This document shows, piece after piece, positions 7,815-16,372 of a DNA stretch of 38,696 nucleotides. The position numbers were made by a program, and so were the translations under genes. The notes under the pieces were generated by a model, which saw only the letters and a list, made by a program, of their open reading frames with translations, did no database searches and was not told the DNA's origin. Position 1 is the first letter of the stretch. Every line of letters begins with the position of its first letter. Source of the stretch: Syntrophomonadaceae bacterium (lineage in GTDB: Bacteria > Bacillota > Syntrophomonadia > Syntrophomonadales > Syntrophomonadaceae); the NCBI GenBank assembly GCA_012522955.1, contig JAAYJK010000131.1, positions 1-38,696 on the forward strand. Reading direction: 5' to 3'.

Positions 7815-8702
7815 ATGCAGCATGGAGATAGACATAGCGCGGTTGATAGTAAGAAGTTTTATACCGCTGGTGTTTATGACCTGCATACACATAGTAGCGC
7901 TTCCGATGGTGTGCTAACTCCTGCGCAGCTAGTAATCAAGGCGACTAAGCTTAAATTGACCGGGCTGGCTCTTAGCGACCACGATACGGTGGATGGCATA
8001 TCCCCAGCGGTGGACTATATCAACCTTCATCAATTGCCCCTGGATTTCATTCCAGCTATAGAAATGAATACCGAGCTGGATACTTGCGAGGTTCATATTC
8101 TTGGCTACTATATTGACTACTGCAATGAAAAACTTAAAGGACATTTAAGGCAAATTAAAGAAGCTCGAAGGGAGAGAGCTATTAAAATGGTTACGAGGCT
8201 GAGGGATATGGGGATGTATATTAATATGAACCGAGTCCAGGAGATAGCCATGGAAGATATTATCGCTCGTCCCCATATAGCCCGTGCCCTTTTGGAAAAA
8301 GGTTATGTGTCTACGGAAAAAGAAGCTTTTAATAAATATATTGCTCAAGGAAAGCCCGCATATGTTCCCCGTTATAAGTTTGAACCCCAAACTGCATTAA
8401 ATCTCATAGCTGATGCAGGAGGAGTCAGCGTTCTGGCCCATCCAGGTTTGTTAAAGAATCAAGAGATGGTGAATTTGCTTATCGAAATGGGAGTAGAGGG
8501 CCTGGAGGTATATTACCCGGAACATAGTCCCAGCCTAATAAGTAAGTATCTGGAACTCTGCGCTGACAAAAAGCTATTGATTACCGGAGGATCTGATTAT
8601 CATGGCAGCGAGGGAGTATCCCACTACTCTGAACTGGGATCATGTGTGCTTAGTTCTGAGCTGCTCAATCAGCTCAAGGGACATTTTAATCGAAAAAAGT
8701 AA
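7815..8702 (+). CDS. PHP-domain metal-dependent phosphoesterase
   Basis: 295 residues of the PHP family. Metal-binding motifs: DLHTHSSASDG near residue 23, SDHDTVDG, an E in PAIEMNTE, HILGYY, LAHPG, and SDYHG near the C-terminus. The pattern is that of stand-alone PHP proteins related to E. coli YciV/RNase AM and 3',5'-nucleoside bisphosphate phosphatases, not the polymerase-linked type. The likely role is turnover of short RNA or of bisphosphate nucleotides; the exact substrate is inferred. ATG 7815 has a GAGGGGGA SD. It is probably cotranscribed with the dipeptidase upstream. Confidence 0.92.
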   Translation: MQHGDRHSAVDSKKFYTAGVYDLHTHSSASDGVLTPAQLVIKATKLKLTGLALSDHDTVDGISPAVDYINLHQLPLDFIPAIEMNTELDTCEVHILGYYIDYCNEKLKGHLRQIKEARRERAIKMVTRLRDMGMYINMNRVQEIAMEDIIARPHIARALLEKGYVSTEKEAFNKYIAQGKPAYVPRYKFEPQTALNLIADAGGVSVLAHPGLLKNQEMVNLLIEMGVEGLEVYYPEHSPSLISKYLELCADKKLLITGGSDYHGSEGVSHYSELGSCVLSSELLNQLKGHFNRKK

Positions 8703-8739
8703 AAGATCCAGAGAATTAATTCTGTAAAGCAGGAATGAG

Positions 8740-8793
8740 ACCTATCCTTGTAGAATCAATGAGATGATTGGAAAAGTTTTGGAAAGGATAGGT
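8740..8793 (+). promoter_or_regulatory. Inverted repeat that could hide the RBS of the LysM-NlpC gene
   Basis: ACCTATCCTT (8740-8749) is an exact 10-base inverted match of AAGGATAGGT (8784-8793), the segment holding the only SD-like sequence of the next gene. The 34-base loop contains a further AATCA/TGATT pairing. In RNA the structure would block ribosome access. No known riboswitch class is recognised. Confidence 0.5.
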
Positions 8794-8800
8794 ATAATAA

Positions 8801-9838
8801 GTGAAAAAATATTGCAAGTTAGTTTTACTAGTGTTTTTCTTTGTCCTGCTTAACAGTACCATCGTTCTGGCAGCTGAAACTGTCTATACCGTTAAAGCAG
8901 GGGATTCGCTATGGAAAATAGCCAATAATAATGGTGTTAGCGTAAATCAATTGATGGACTGGAATAATCTTAAATCAGATCGATTAGATATTGGCGTTAA
9001 GCTGCGCTTGCAGGCAGAGAATAGTAGCAGTCCAAGTACTACTGCACAGCCTAGTGTGGTACCCACTGCTGCAGCTAACGGAACTTATACAGTTCAAGCC
9101 GGCGATTGCCTGAGTTTAATAGCCAAACGTCATGGAACCACCGTTAACAATTTAATGCAGCTTAATCAATTGAAGAGCAGCATGATCCGGGTGGGCCAGA
9201 AGCTTAAGGTAAACAGCAATACCGTCAGTTCAGATACCACAACTAAGGTGACCCCAGCAGTTGCAGTACAGGAAACAAGCAGTAAGCAAGCTGTGCATCT
9301 TGTGCAAGCTGGAGACTGTATAGGAGCTATAGCTCAGAAGTATTCCATGAGCAGCAGCCAGTTGATGAGTATCAACGGTTTAAGCAGTGACATGATTTAT
9401 CCCGGCCAGAAACTGCTGGTAGCAGCTAATGCCGGCAGCCAGGTATCCCGAGGGGGTACCAGCATTGATGGTCAAAAAATACTGGATTTTGCCAGTCAAT
9501 ACTTGGGAGTACCTTATTCCTATGGTGGTTCTTCACCTTCCGGTTTTGACTGCTCCGGCTTTGTCCAGTACGTTTATAAACACTTTGGATACCAACTGGC
9601 CCGAACAGCAGCTTCCCAATACCAAGAGGGCAGCCCAGTAAGCAAGTCAGAGCTTATGGTGGGAGATCTGGTATTCTTTTCTTGTAATGGCGGAGGTATA
9701 GATCATTCGGGTGTCTATGCCGGCAACAATCGCTTTATCCATTCCAGTTCACCCCGTAGCGGTGGAGTAATATATAGTTCCCTGTCCGAAAGCTATTATA
9801 CCAGGTCTTATGTAGGAGCACGCAGGATCTTAAGATAA
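8801..9838 (+). CDS. Secreted peptidoglycan endopeptidase, 3 LysM + NlpC/P60
   Basis: 345 residues. A signal peptide covers residues 1-24 (KK, long hydrophobic core, VLAAE). Three LysM repeats lie at about 28-71, 95-138 and 165-208, each beginning with a VKAGD/VQAGD motif, joined by Ser/Thr-rich linkers. The C-terminal NlpC/P60 domain (about 225-345) has the catalytic triad candidates Cys251 (FDCSGF), His302 (DHSGVY) and His314 (RFIHSS). Such enzymes cut D-Glu-to-diamino-acid bonds in wall peptides and act in growth, separation or germination. The start is GTG 8801; its SD AGGATAGG lies in an inverted repeat. Two of the LysM motifs carry a Cys (QAGDC), which is unusual for a secreted wall binder. 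Confidence 0.95.
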   Translation: MKKYCKLVLLVFFFVLLNSTIVLAAETVYTVKAGDSLWKIANNNGVSVNQLMDWNNLKSDRLDIGVKLRLQAENSSSPSTTAQPSVVPTAAANGTYTVQAGDCLSLIAKRHGTTVNNLMQLNQLKSSMIRVGQKLKVNSNTVSSDTTTKVTPAVAVQETSSKQAVHLVQAGDCIGAIAQKYSMSSSQLMSINGLSSDMIYPGQKLLVAANAGSQVSRGGTSIDGQKILDFASQYLGVPYSYGGSSPSGFDCSGFVQYVYKHFGYQLARTAASQYQEGSPVSKSELMVGDLVFFSCNGGGIDHSGVYAGNNRFIHSSSPRSGGVIYSSLSESYYTRSYVGARRILR

Positions 9839-9856
9839 AGCCGCAGGAGGATAAGT

Positions 9857-10267
9857 GTGAAAGAAAGAGATTTGGTGGAGGAATTAATAGGCCTGGACGA
9901 TACGGTTTTTGGCAGCCAGGCCTGGAAAGATATTGAGAATCTAGAATATAGTCTGGGATCGGAAGCTCTGCTGGACCAAATCCTTCAAAAGGATGAGTGG
10001 TCCAACGTGGAGATGCTCTGGGTAATTAAGTGTATGGTTTATTATTATGGTAAAAAGGATAAGCCCTTAAAGGGTATTCCAGTAGACAGAATGTTTTTAA
10101 ACATGGTGGATATACTCAGGTGTTTATACCTATTATTGGATTACGCCAACCCAGAGTTGGATAGCAATATGAGAAAATACCTCAGTGTTAAGCTGGGGGA
10201 TGCCACCTGGGGCTTGAATTCCAGAACTCGTAGTTATTTATATAAGTTGCTAGAGAAACAGCAGTGA
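9857..10267 (+). CDS. Protein of unknown function
   Basis: 136 residues from GTG 9857, with AGGAGG (9845-9850) at 6 bases. I do not recognise the family. It reads as an all-helical soluble protein, acidic at the start and with a long aromatic-rich middle (WVIKCMVYYYGKK, RCLYLLLDYANPE). There is no signal peptide or clear membrane helix. It lies 18 bases after the NlpC/P60 gene and 47 bases before a degenerate UDG-like gene, so it is likely in the same transcript. Confidence 0.75.
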   Translation: MKERDLVEELIGLDDTVFGSQAWKDIENLEYSLGSEALLDQILQKDEWSNVEMLWVIKCMVYYYGKKDKPLKGIPVDRMFLNMVDILRCLYLLLDYANPELDSNMRKYLSVKLGDATWGLNSRTRSYLYKLLEKQQ

Positions 10268-10314
10268 CACCTGGTAGACCCTAGTTTATGAGTTTTAGAA
10301 GGGAGACCTTGTAG

Positions 10315-10980
10315 ATGGCTATAGGTGGCCGCAGGGAACAAAATATTCGTTTCATTATCGAAATGGAAGACAGGATAGCCCAGTGTGCACGTTGCGCGCC
10401 TTTATTGAGTTGCATTCGTAAACCTTCCATGGGCAAGGGGGATTTGGAGCCCGACCTGATAATGGTCTTTGAAAGTGATGTTCAGATCATAGAGAACCCG
10501 GATAGGCTGCTTGAGTGCAGGGAGATGGTTAAAGCTGAATTCAATGTGAGCAAAATCTACCATACCTTTATGGTGCGCTGTCAGCCAAAAGCCTGCGTTA
10601 TACGCAATAGCACCTCTTGTTACCTACATAATAACAAATTGATTGACCGGGAATTAAGATGTTTGCTGTCGGGGAAGCCCTGCGAAGGGATTCCCATCAA
10701 ACCGGCGGATAATGATATTATCAGCTGTTTGCCATATCTCCTGGAAGAACTGGAGATCTTAAATCCCAAGATATTAATGTTGTTTGGCGAACGAGTCAGT
10801 GAATTTGTCTTGAAGGCCTATGGCATTTTTGAGGATTACACTCCCGGTGCTGCTTTTTATGATGCTGACAAGAGGCTTTTTATAACACTGCCTGAGCCAG
10901 AAGAATTTAGCCCGGAGGAGTGCAAGAGAATTGCAGAGCAAATAGCCATAAAGGAGGATCAGGGTAAGGCAGTAGATTAG
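10315..10980 (+). CDS. Degenerate uracil-DNA-glycosylase-superfamily-like protein
   Basis: 221 residues; SD GGGAG (10301-10305), then ATG 10315. The outline recalls family 4 (iron-sulfur) uracil-DNA glycosylases. C24-x2-C27 lies near the N-terminus, then DLIMVFE where the enzyme has its GEAPG strand. C89 is in VRCQPKAC, in the place of the family's KCRPP strand, and C138 begins a helix (SCLPYLLEELEIL) followed by PKILMLFG. About 33 residues with extra cysteines (C94, C102, C116, C123) are inserted between C89 and C138. The GEAPG catalytic loop and the C-terminal HPS motif are missing, so glycosylase activity is doubtful. The iron-sulfur site may survive. The family assignment is by eye and moderate. 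Confidence 0.6.
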   Translation: MAIGGRREQNIRFIIEMEDRIAQCARCAPLLSCIRKPSMGKGDLEPDLIMVFESDVQIIENPDRLLECREMVKAEFNVSKIYHTFMVRCQPKACVIRNSTSCYLHNNKLIDRELRCLLSGKPCEGIPIKPADNDIISCLPYLLEELEILNPKILMLFGERVSEFVLKAYGIFEDYTPGAAFYDADKRLFITLPEPEEFSPEECKRIAEQIAIKEDQGKAVD

Positions 10981-11290
10981 CTGAATCCCAGGGTCCAGAG
11001 AGGGCAATGGCCAAGGGGCTGTGAGCCTGGCTGAAAATAAGTAAAAGGGAACAGAAAAAAGCCTGCCGTGACAACGTAAGAGTTGTGTTGTCACGGCAGG
11101 CTTTTTGGGGGTTATTTTTAAGCTAGGATTTAGGCTAGTTTAATATAGATATGCCAAATATACTCCCCTGCAGCTGACTAATAAAAGGGGCAGAAAAGAT
11201 CCAGAGTCTATTAGCGGCAGGCCTGTCTAAGGTTCTTTTATAACCAGCTCTTGAATAAAGATTTTTAAAAGTCTTTAGGGGGCTAGATTA
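10981..11290 (+). other. Intergenic region before the P-type ATPase
   Basis: 310 bases without a gene. It holds a strong bidirectional terminator (11055-11106). The rest, including the 180 bases before the ATPase, shows no clear promoter pair; AT-rich segments around 11140-11160 are the likeliest place. Confidence 0.6.
11055..11106. terminator. Strong bidirectional intrinsic terminator
   Basis: GCCTGCCGTGACAAC (11061-11075) pairs perfectly with GTTGTCACGGCAGGC (11087-11101), a 15-bp GC-rich stem. An A run before it and TTTTT after it allow termination on both strands. It ends the 8.8-11 kb unit. Confidence 0.93.
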
Positions 11291-14005
11291 ATGCATAAAC
11301 AATGCTGGCAGGAAAAAAGCGCGGCAGAAGTCATTAGAATTTTACATAGTAATGCGGGAACTGGCCTTGATCAGGCTGCGGTGGCCCAATTGCAAGCCTT
11401 GTTTAGCAACAGGATAGAGGCAGATAAAAGAATTAATCCCCTTAAAATTCTCCTGGAGCAGTTTACCAATACTATGATACTGGTATTATTGGCCGCAACC
11501 GTAATATCAGGTATGGTAGGGGCTATGGCTGATGCCATAACCATCATGGCTATTGTAGTATTAAACGCCATACTGGGATTTGTCCAGGAATATCGGGCTG
11601 AACGCTCGTTGGCGGAAATTAAAAAATTAGCCTCAGCGCATGCCTTCGTCTTGCGCAATGGCCAGAGAATCAAAGTCAAAGCCGAAGATTTGGTGCCGGG
11701 TGATATAATATTCATCAATACTGGAGACCGAATACCTGCTGACTTGAGATTAATAGAAGACTTTAGTCTGGAATTGGATGAATCTACCTTAACCGGAGAA
11801 TCTCATCCGGTTTCCAAAAGGTCGAATATTATTCTACCCTCAGATGCTCCTTTGGCCGATCACAAAAACATGGCCTATATGGGCACGGCAGTGACTCGGG
11901 GTCGGGGGCGAGCCATAGTGGTTGAGACTGGAAGCGGTACAATTATGGGACAAATAGCGGCCATGATTAAAGATGCCGGGGTCACTATGACTCCGCTGCA
12001 GAAAAAGCTGGATGATTTGGGCAAGGTTTTGATTGCTATTTGTATTGCGGTATGCATAGTAGTGGCAGGTCTGGGTATATATCGGGGAGAGAATTTGATT
12101 ACCATGCTCTTAGCCGGGATTAGTCTGGCGGTGGCTGCCATACCGGAAGGGCTGCCTGCTATAGTAACGGTGGTTCTCGCTCTGGGGGTACAGCGTATGG
12201 CTAAGCGTAATGCTATAGTCAGGAAACTGCCAGCGGTAGAGACCCTGGGCTGTACTACAGTAATCTGTTCGGATAAGACGGGAACCTTAACGCAGAATAA
12301 GATGATAGTGAGCAGGCTAGCTTCATTGAATAGAGTTTTGGAGGTTGAGGGAGAGGGATATAAGCCTCAGGGTAGATTTCTTTTGTCCGGCCAGGCAATC
12401 GATCCCGGCAAGGATGGATCTTTTCAAAAGATTATGCAGGTTTGTCTGAACTGCAATAATTCCCTCTTGGAAAAGAAACAAGGGCAATATTCCATACAGG
12501 GAGATCCTACTGAAGGCGCTCTACTGGTTATGGCCAATAAAGCCGGTTGGCTAGAAAGAGAGCCTCTAATTAAAGAAATTCCCTTTGATTCGGAGCGCAA
12601 AAGGATGAGTGTTTTAATAAAAGATGGATCCCATTACCTGTTGTTGGTGAAAGGATCCCTTGATGTACTTTTACCTCGCTGTGGCCAGGTTATGGTTGAT
12701 GATAAAACCAGAAACATCAAGGAAGCAGATCGCCAATACATGTTGGCTCTCCAGGATGCCTGGGGAACTGAAGCCCTAAGAGTACTGGCCTTTGCCTTTC
12801 GCCAGTTGGATCATAAGGCTTTGCACCTCCAAGACCAGCAATTGGAGCAGGACCTAGTTTTTGTGGGCATATGCGGTATCATAGACCCGCCCCGACCCGG
12901 GGTGGCAGCCTCAGTAAAAAGCTGTCTTAGTGCGGGAGTAACTCCTATAATGATAACCGGTGATCACCCTCAGACTGCTGGGGCTATTGCAGCCCAGGTG
13001 GGTATAGGTAAGCCGGAAAAGGTTATAAGCGGAATTGATATAGATAGACTCTCAGATGAAGAGTTGTGCTTCCAGGCTTTAAATACCCGGGTATTTGCCC
13101 GGGTAACTCCCCATCATAAAAACAGGATTGTCAAAGTTTTAAAACAAAAGCGGCACGTGGTAGCCATGACTGGAGATGGGGTTAATGATGCTCCGGCGGT
13201 TAAGAGTGCGGATATTGGTATATCCATGGGCATTGCCGGCACCGAGGTCACCAAGGAAGCTTCCGCTCTGATCCTGGTTGATGATGATTTCTCTACTATT
13301 GTGCAGGCTATATATGAAGGAAGAGCTATTTATGATAATATTCGAAAGTTTATAAGATACCTTTTGGGATGCAATATTGGCGAGGTTTTGGTTATGTTCA
13401 TGGCATCTCTTTTGGGCTTTCCTTTGCCGCTTTTGCCCATACAAATACTATGGGTTAATCTGGTTACCGATGGATTACCCGCCATGGCCCTGGGGCTGGA
13501 GCCGCCGGAACCCGGTATCATGGATCGTAAACCACGCAAGCGGGATGAGAGCATTTTCTCCCAGCGGCTGGGATGGATAATAGCCAGCCGGGGGGTATAC
13601 ATTGCGTTCATCACTTTGCTGGCCTTTACCCTGGGCCTAGTTTATTGTCGATGGCATAACCTTCCTGAAATCGATGTCGCTCGGACTATGGCTTTTACTA
13701 CTCTGGTATTGGCCCAGCTGTTTTATGTATTCGAGTGCCGTTCTGAGCGATATTCGCCTTTTGACTTAGGTATATTCAGCAATCCGTTTCTACTGTATGC
13801 TGTAGCTTGCTCTGTTTTTATGCATCTAGCAGTGCTTTATCTGCCGGCTTTACAGCAGATATTTAATACCGTGGGGCTGGAAATATGGCAGTGGACGGTT
13901 ATACTAATACTAGCGGGAACAAAACTATTGTGGAAATATATGGTATTCCAGATCCATCACTTTCGATTCTGCCCGCCATTCAGAGAGAGTTCTACTACCA
14001 TATAG
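11291..14005 (+). CDS. Calcium-type P-type ATPase (YloB-like, P2A)
   Basis: 904 residues, a complete P2A ATPase. Order: N-terminal cation-ATPase domain, paired membrane helices, actuator TGES, M4 with PEGLPAIV (ion-site motif of SERCA-type pumps), phosphorylation motif DKTGTLTQNK with Asp328, nucleotide-binding domain, TGDGVNDAPA hinge, M6 with NLVTDGLPA, and four further C-terminal helices. It should export calcium (possibly manganese) using ATP. In B. subtilis the homologue yloB also precedes yloC (yicC), supporting orthology. The SD AGGGGGC lies 7 bases before ATG 11291. A gap of 355 bases follows, so it is probably its own unit. Confidence 0.95.
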   Translation: MHKQCWQEKSAAEVIRILHSNAGTGLDQAAVAQLQALFSNRIEADKRINPLKILLEQFTNTMILVLLAATVISGMVGAMADAITIMAIVVLNAILGFVQEYRAERSLAEIKKLASAHAFVLRNGQRIKVKAEDLVPGDIIFINTGDRIPADLRLIEDFSLELDESTLTGESHPVSKRSNIILPSDAPLADHKNMAYMGTAVTRGRGRAIVVETGSGTIMGQIAAMIKDAGVTMTPLQKKLDDLGKVLIAICIAVCIVVAGLGIYRGENLITMLLAGISLAVAAIPEGLPAIVTVVLALGVQRMAKRNAIVRKLPAVETLGCTTVICSDKTGTLTQNKMIVSRLASLNRVLEVEGEGYKPQGRFLLSGQAIDPGKDGSFQKIMQVCLNCNNSLLEKKQGQYSIQGDPTEGALLVMANKAGWLEREPLIKEIPFDSERKRMSVLIKDGSHYLLLVKGSLDVLLPRCGQVMVDDKTRNIKEADRQYMLALQDAWGTEALRVLAFAFRQLDHKALHLQDQQLEQDLVFVGICGIIDPPRPGVAASVKSCLSAGVTPIMITGDHPQTAGAIAAQVGIGKPEKVISGIDIDRLSDEELCFQALNTRVFARVTPHHKNRIVKVLKQKRHVVAMTGDGVNDAPAVKSADIGISMGIAGTEVTKEASALILVDDDFSTIVQAIYEGRAIYDNIRKFIRYLLGCNIGEVLVMFMASLLGFPLPLLPIQILWVNLVTDGLPAMALGLEPPEPGIMDRKPRKRDESIFSQRLGWIIASRGVYIAFITLLAFTLGLVYCRWHNLPEIDVARTMAFTTLVLAQLFYVFECRSERYSPFDLGIFSNPFLLYAVACSVFMHLAVLYLPALQQIFNTVGLEIWQWTVILILAGTKLLWKYMVFQIHHFRFCPPFRESSTTI

Positions 14006-14360
14006 AAGGCAGTAAAATGGGAAGGTTGGTGTCCTAATTCCATGGCTTCTGATGGTTCTTATACCATACATAAAGGGAGTAAGACAGAAAAACGAGGGCT
14101 TTATCATTGCTGCTATGGGTATTTGGGATAATATTATGCTAGTATATACTTGTAAAGGTCTTAGCTGATAATTTTGCATAATACAAAAAGGACCATCAAT
14201 ATAGCTCAACCCACAATATATAGTGATGTGGCCGGTATTTTACACAATATGATTTGATGAATTGCTAATGCACAACCCTTAGCGTATTAAATACAGATAT
14301 CCCAAAGACAGCAAAATTATCATATCTGTTATAGAATATATCGAAGAAAGGTAGTGGCTT
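14006..14360 (+). other. Intergenic region before yicC
   Basis: 355 AT-rich bases with no convincing ORF. A possible promoter lies at 14123-14150. ACAGATAT (14293-14300) and ATATCTGT (14322-14329) form an 8-bp perfect inverted repeat with a 21-base loop close to the yicC RBS. There is no obvious terminator for the ATPase gene. Confidence 0.5.
14123..14150 (+). promoter_or_regulatory. Possible promoter for the yicC-gmk-rpoZ-coaBC-metK unit
   Basis: TTGGGA (4/6 to the -35 consensus) and TATACT (5/6 to the -10 consensus) are separated by 16 bases. It would give a leader of about 200 bases before yicC. Sequence match only. Confidence 0.4.
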
Positions 14361-15239
14361 ATGGTAAGGAGTATGACCGGTTTTGGACGCAGCCAGGTAA
14401 ATGCCGAGGGTTATCAGATTAGCTGTGAGATAAGAGGAGTAAACCATCGTTTTTTAGATCCTCACATCCGCATGCCCCGCAGATATAATATCCTGGAGGA
14501 AAAAATAAAAGAAGATATTAAAGGATGCATACAAAGAGGACGTTTGGAAATAAACATTAATGTCGATAAAACCGATGATTCTCATCGCACTCTTAAGGTT
14601 GACAAAGGATTGGCATTAGCGTATTATAACTATTTGAAAGAAATAGCTGAAAATCTAAATATTTCTAAGGAAATAAGAGCTATTGACGTTTTTAGGCTTC
14701 CTGAAGTATTCAATTTGCATGACGAAGAGGAAGACCTGGACCTGGTCTGGAGCATCATGCAAAGAGCAGTTAAAGCAGCTGTGGACGGGGTCCTGGAAAT
14801 GAGGGAAAAAGAAGGTTTTAATCTAACCCAGGATATACTGGCTCGTAATGATCTGATATTATCCCAGGTTAGTGAACTGGAACAGAGGTCGCCTGGGGTG
14901 GAAGCGGAGTATCGCAACAAGTTGCAGGCACGTATTTTGGAACTTATGGACCCGGAATTGCTGGATGAGAACCGACTGTTGCAGGAAGTGGCCATATTCT
15001 CTGATAAAACCAGCATAACTGAGGAAATTGTACGCTTAAAAAGTCATGTAGAACATTTAAAAGAACTGCTGGCACTGGAGGATGCAGTGGGACGCAAGTG
15101 TGATTTCCTGGTTCAGGAGATGTTCAGGGAAATAAACACCATATCATCAAAATCCAATGATCTTAAAATGAGTCAAATCGTGGTGGATGTTAAAGCTGAA
15201 ATTGAAAAAATAAGAGAACAACTACAGAATATAGAATAG
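14361..15239 (+). CDS. yicC: YicC/YloC family endoribonuclease
   Basis: 292 residues, typical for the family, starting MVRSMTGFGRSQ and containing EIRGVNHRFLDPHIRMPR, followed by a long helical middle. The C-terminus has KSHVEHLKELL, GRKCDFLVQEMFREINTISSKS and a final coiled coil (DUF1732 region). E. coli YicC is an endoribonuclease involved in small-RNA turnover. The synteny yicC-remA-gmk-rpoZ is conserved in Firmicutes. ATG 14361 has an AAAGGTAG SD. Confidence 0.95.
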   Translation: MVRSMTGFGRSQVNAEGYQISCEIRGVNHRFLDPHIRMPRRYNILEEKIKEDIKGCIQRGRLEININVDKTDDSHRTLKVDKGLALAYYNYLKEIAENLNISKEIRAIDVFRLPEVFNLHDEEEDLDLVWSIMQRAVKAAVDGVLEMREKEGFNLTQDILARNDLILSQVSELEQRSPGVEAEYRNKLQARILELMDPELLDENRLLQEVAIFSDKTSITEEIVRLKSHVEHLKELLALEDAVGRKCDFLVQEMFREINTISSKSNDLKMSQIVVDVKAEIEKIREQLQNIE

Positions 15240-15268
15240 TGGAGGTGGGCCGGTAATACCGGATTATT

Positions 15269-15532
15269 ATGGATATAAAGTTAGTTAATATTGGTTTTGG
15301 TAATATTGTAGCCGCAAATCGCATCGTAGCTATTGTAAGCCCAGAGTCTGCTCCGATCAAACGTATTATTCAGGAAGCTAGGGAAAAAGGAATCTTAATC
15401 GATGCCACCTATGGACGTCGAACCCGAGCAGTGATTATCACCGACAGTTCTCACGTAATTCTTTCAGCAGTTCAACCGGAGACAGTGGCTAACCGTCTTA
15501 CTTCAAAAGATAGCAGCAACGACGAAGCATAA
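15269..15532 (+). CDS. remA: RemA-like regulator (DUF370)
   Basis: 87 residues with the family start [27 protein letters not shown] and the basic segment [24 protein letters not shown]. subtilis RemA forms rings that bind DNA and activates matrix and osmoprotection genes. The basic RR and the highly conserved GFGN loop are intact. It lies between yicC and gmk, the standard position. The SD is GGAGGTGGG near 15241, somewhat far from ATG 15269. Confidence 0.95.
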   Translation: MDIKLVNIGFGNIVAANRIVAIVSPESAPIKRIIQEAREKGILIDATYGRRTRAVIITDSSHVILSAVQPETVANRLTSKDSSNDEA

Positions 15533-15563
15533 TTTTACTAGCAGCTAGCAGGATGTGTATAAG

Positions 15564-16154
15564 TTGATTAAAAGAAAAGGGATACTTTTTGTATTATCTG
15601 GACCTTCCGGGGTTGGCAAAGGAACAGTTAAAGAAGCTTTGCTCGAAACCATGGACGACATCTGTTTGTCCATATCTGCTACTACCAGAAAACCTAGGAG
15701 CAATGAGGTTCAGAGCAAGGATTACTTTTTTGTGGACTTAAAAGAGTTCCAGGAAATGATCAGTAAAGATCAACTCCTGGAATGGGCTCAAGTGTATTCT
15801 AATTGGTATGGAACTCCTCGAGACTATGTATTGGATCATTTACAAAAGGGCTGTGATGTGTTGCTGGAAATTGATATTCAGGGTGCTATGCAGGTAAAAA
15901 ATAAAATGTCTGATGCGGTATTTATTTTCCTGGCGCCACCGGATCTGGATGAACTGGCACGACGATTATGTAGCCGGGGTGAAGACTCCCAGGAAAGTAT
16001 TGATCTCAGACTGGCTACCTGTGAAGCTGAGATGGCTCACATTAAATATTATAATTATGTAGTGGAAAATAATCATGTCAAGGAAGCTTTGGAAAAAGTT
16101 CGCTCCATAATTCAAGCGGAGCGCTGTAGTGTAAATAATATTATTGTGGGGTGA
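15564..16154 (+). CDS. gmk: Guanylate kinase
   Basis: About 196 residues; converts GMP to GDP with ATP. The P-loop LSGPSGVGKGT lies near residues 10-20, then SATTRKPRSNEV (GMP-binding), a YGTP-containing segment and LEIDIQGA. The frame can open at GTG 15555, but AGGA at 15549-15552 is only 2 bases from it. TTG 15564 has a usable spacing (11) and yields the family-like start MIKRKGILFVLSGPS, so TTG is preferred. It is cotranscribed with rpoZ, 7 bases downstream. Confidence 0.96.
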   Translation: MIKRKGILFVLSGPSGVGKGTVKEALLETMDDICLSISATTRKPRSNEVQSKDYFFVDLKEFQEMISKDQLLEWAQVYSNWYGTPRDYVLDHLQKGCDVLLEIDIQGAMQVKNKMSDAVFIFLAPPDLDELARRLCSRGEDSQESIDLRLATCEAEMAHIKYYNYVVENNHVKEALEKVRSIIQAERCSVNNIIVG

Positions 16155-16161
16155 TTAATAG

Positions 16162-16344
16162 ATGATACCTCCTTCAACCAGGGAACTAATTAAAATAGCT
16201 GATAGCAAATACGCAGTGGTAGTAGCGGTTGCTAAAAGAGCTCGCAGCTTATCTGAAAAAAATAAAGATGAAGATTATCGTTTATCGACAATGGTTACTG
16301 AAGCTCTGGAGGATATACTAGGTGGAAAGGTGAAAATCAACTAG
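16162..16344 (+). CDS. rpoZ: RNA polymerase omega subunit
   Basis: 60 residues, short but normal for clostridial omega. It begins MIPPSTRELIKIADSKYAVVVAVAKRARSL and has the MVTEALEDILGGKV segment. It helps RNA polymerase assembly and stability and is one site through which ppGpp acts in some bacteria. Position between gmk and coaBC is standard. The SD GGGGTGA lies in the gmk tail. Confidence 0.95.
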   Translation: MIPPSTRELIKIADSKYAVVVAVAKRARSLSEKNKDEDYRLSTMVTEALEDILGGKVKIN

Positions 16345-16372
16345 TTTTTACACGCCATTGAGGAGGATAGAA

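Noticed and set aside
8703-8800. c-di-AMP (ydaO-type) riboswitch before the NlpC/P60 gene
   Set aside because: The leader is too short and lacks the conserved aptamer blocks; only a simple inverted repeat is seen.
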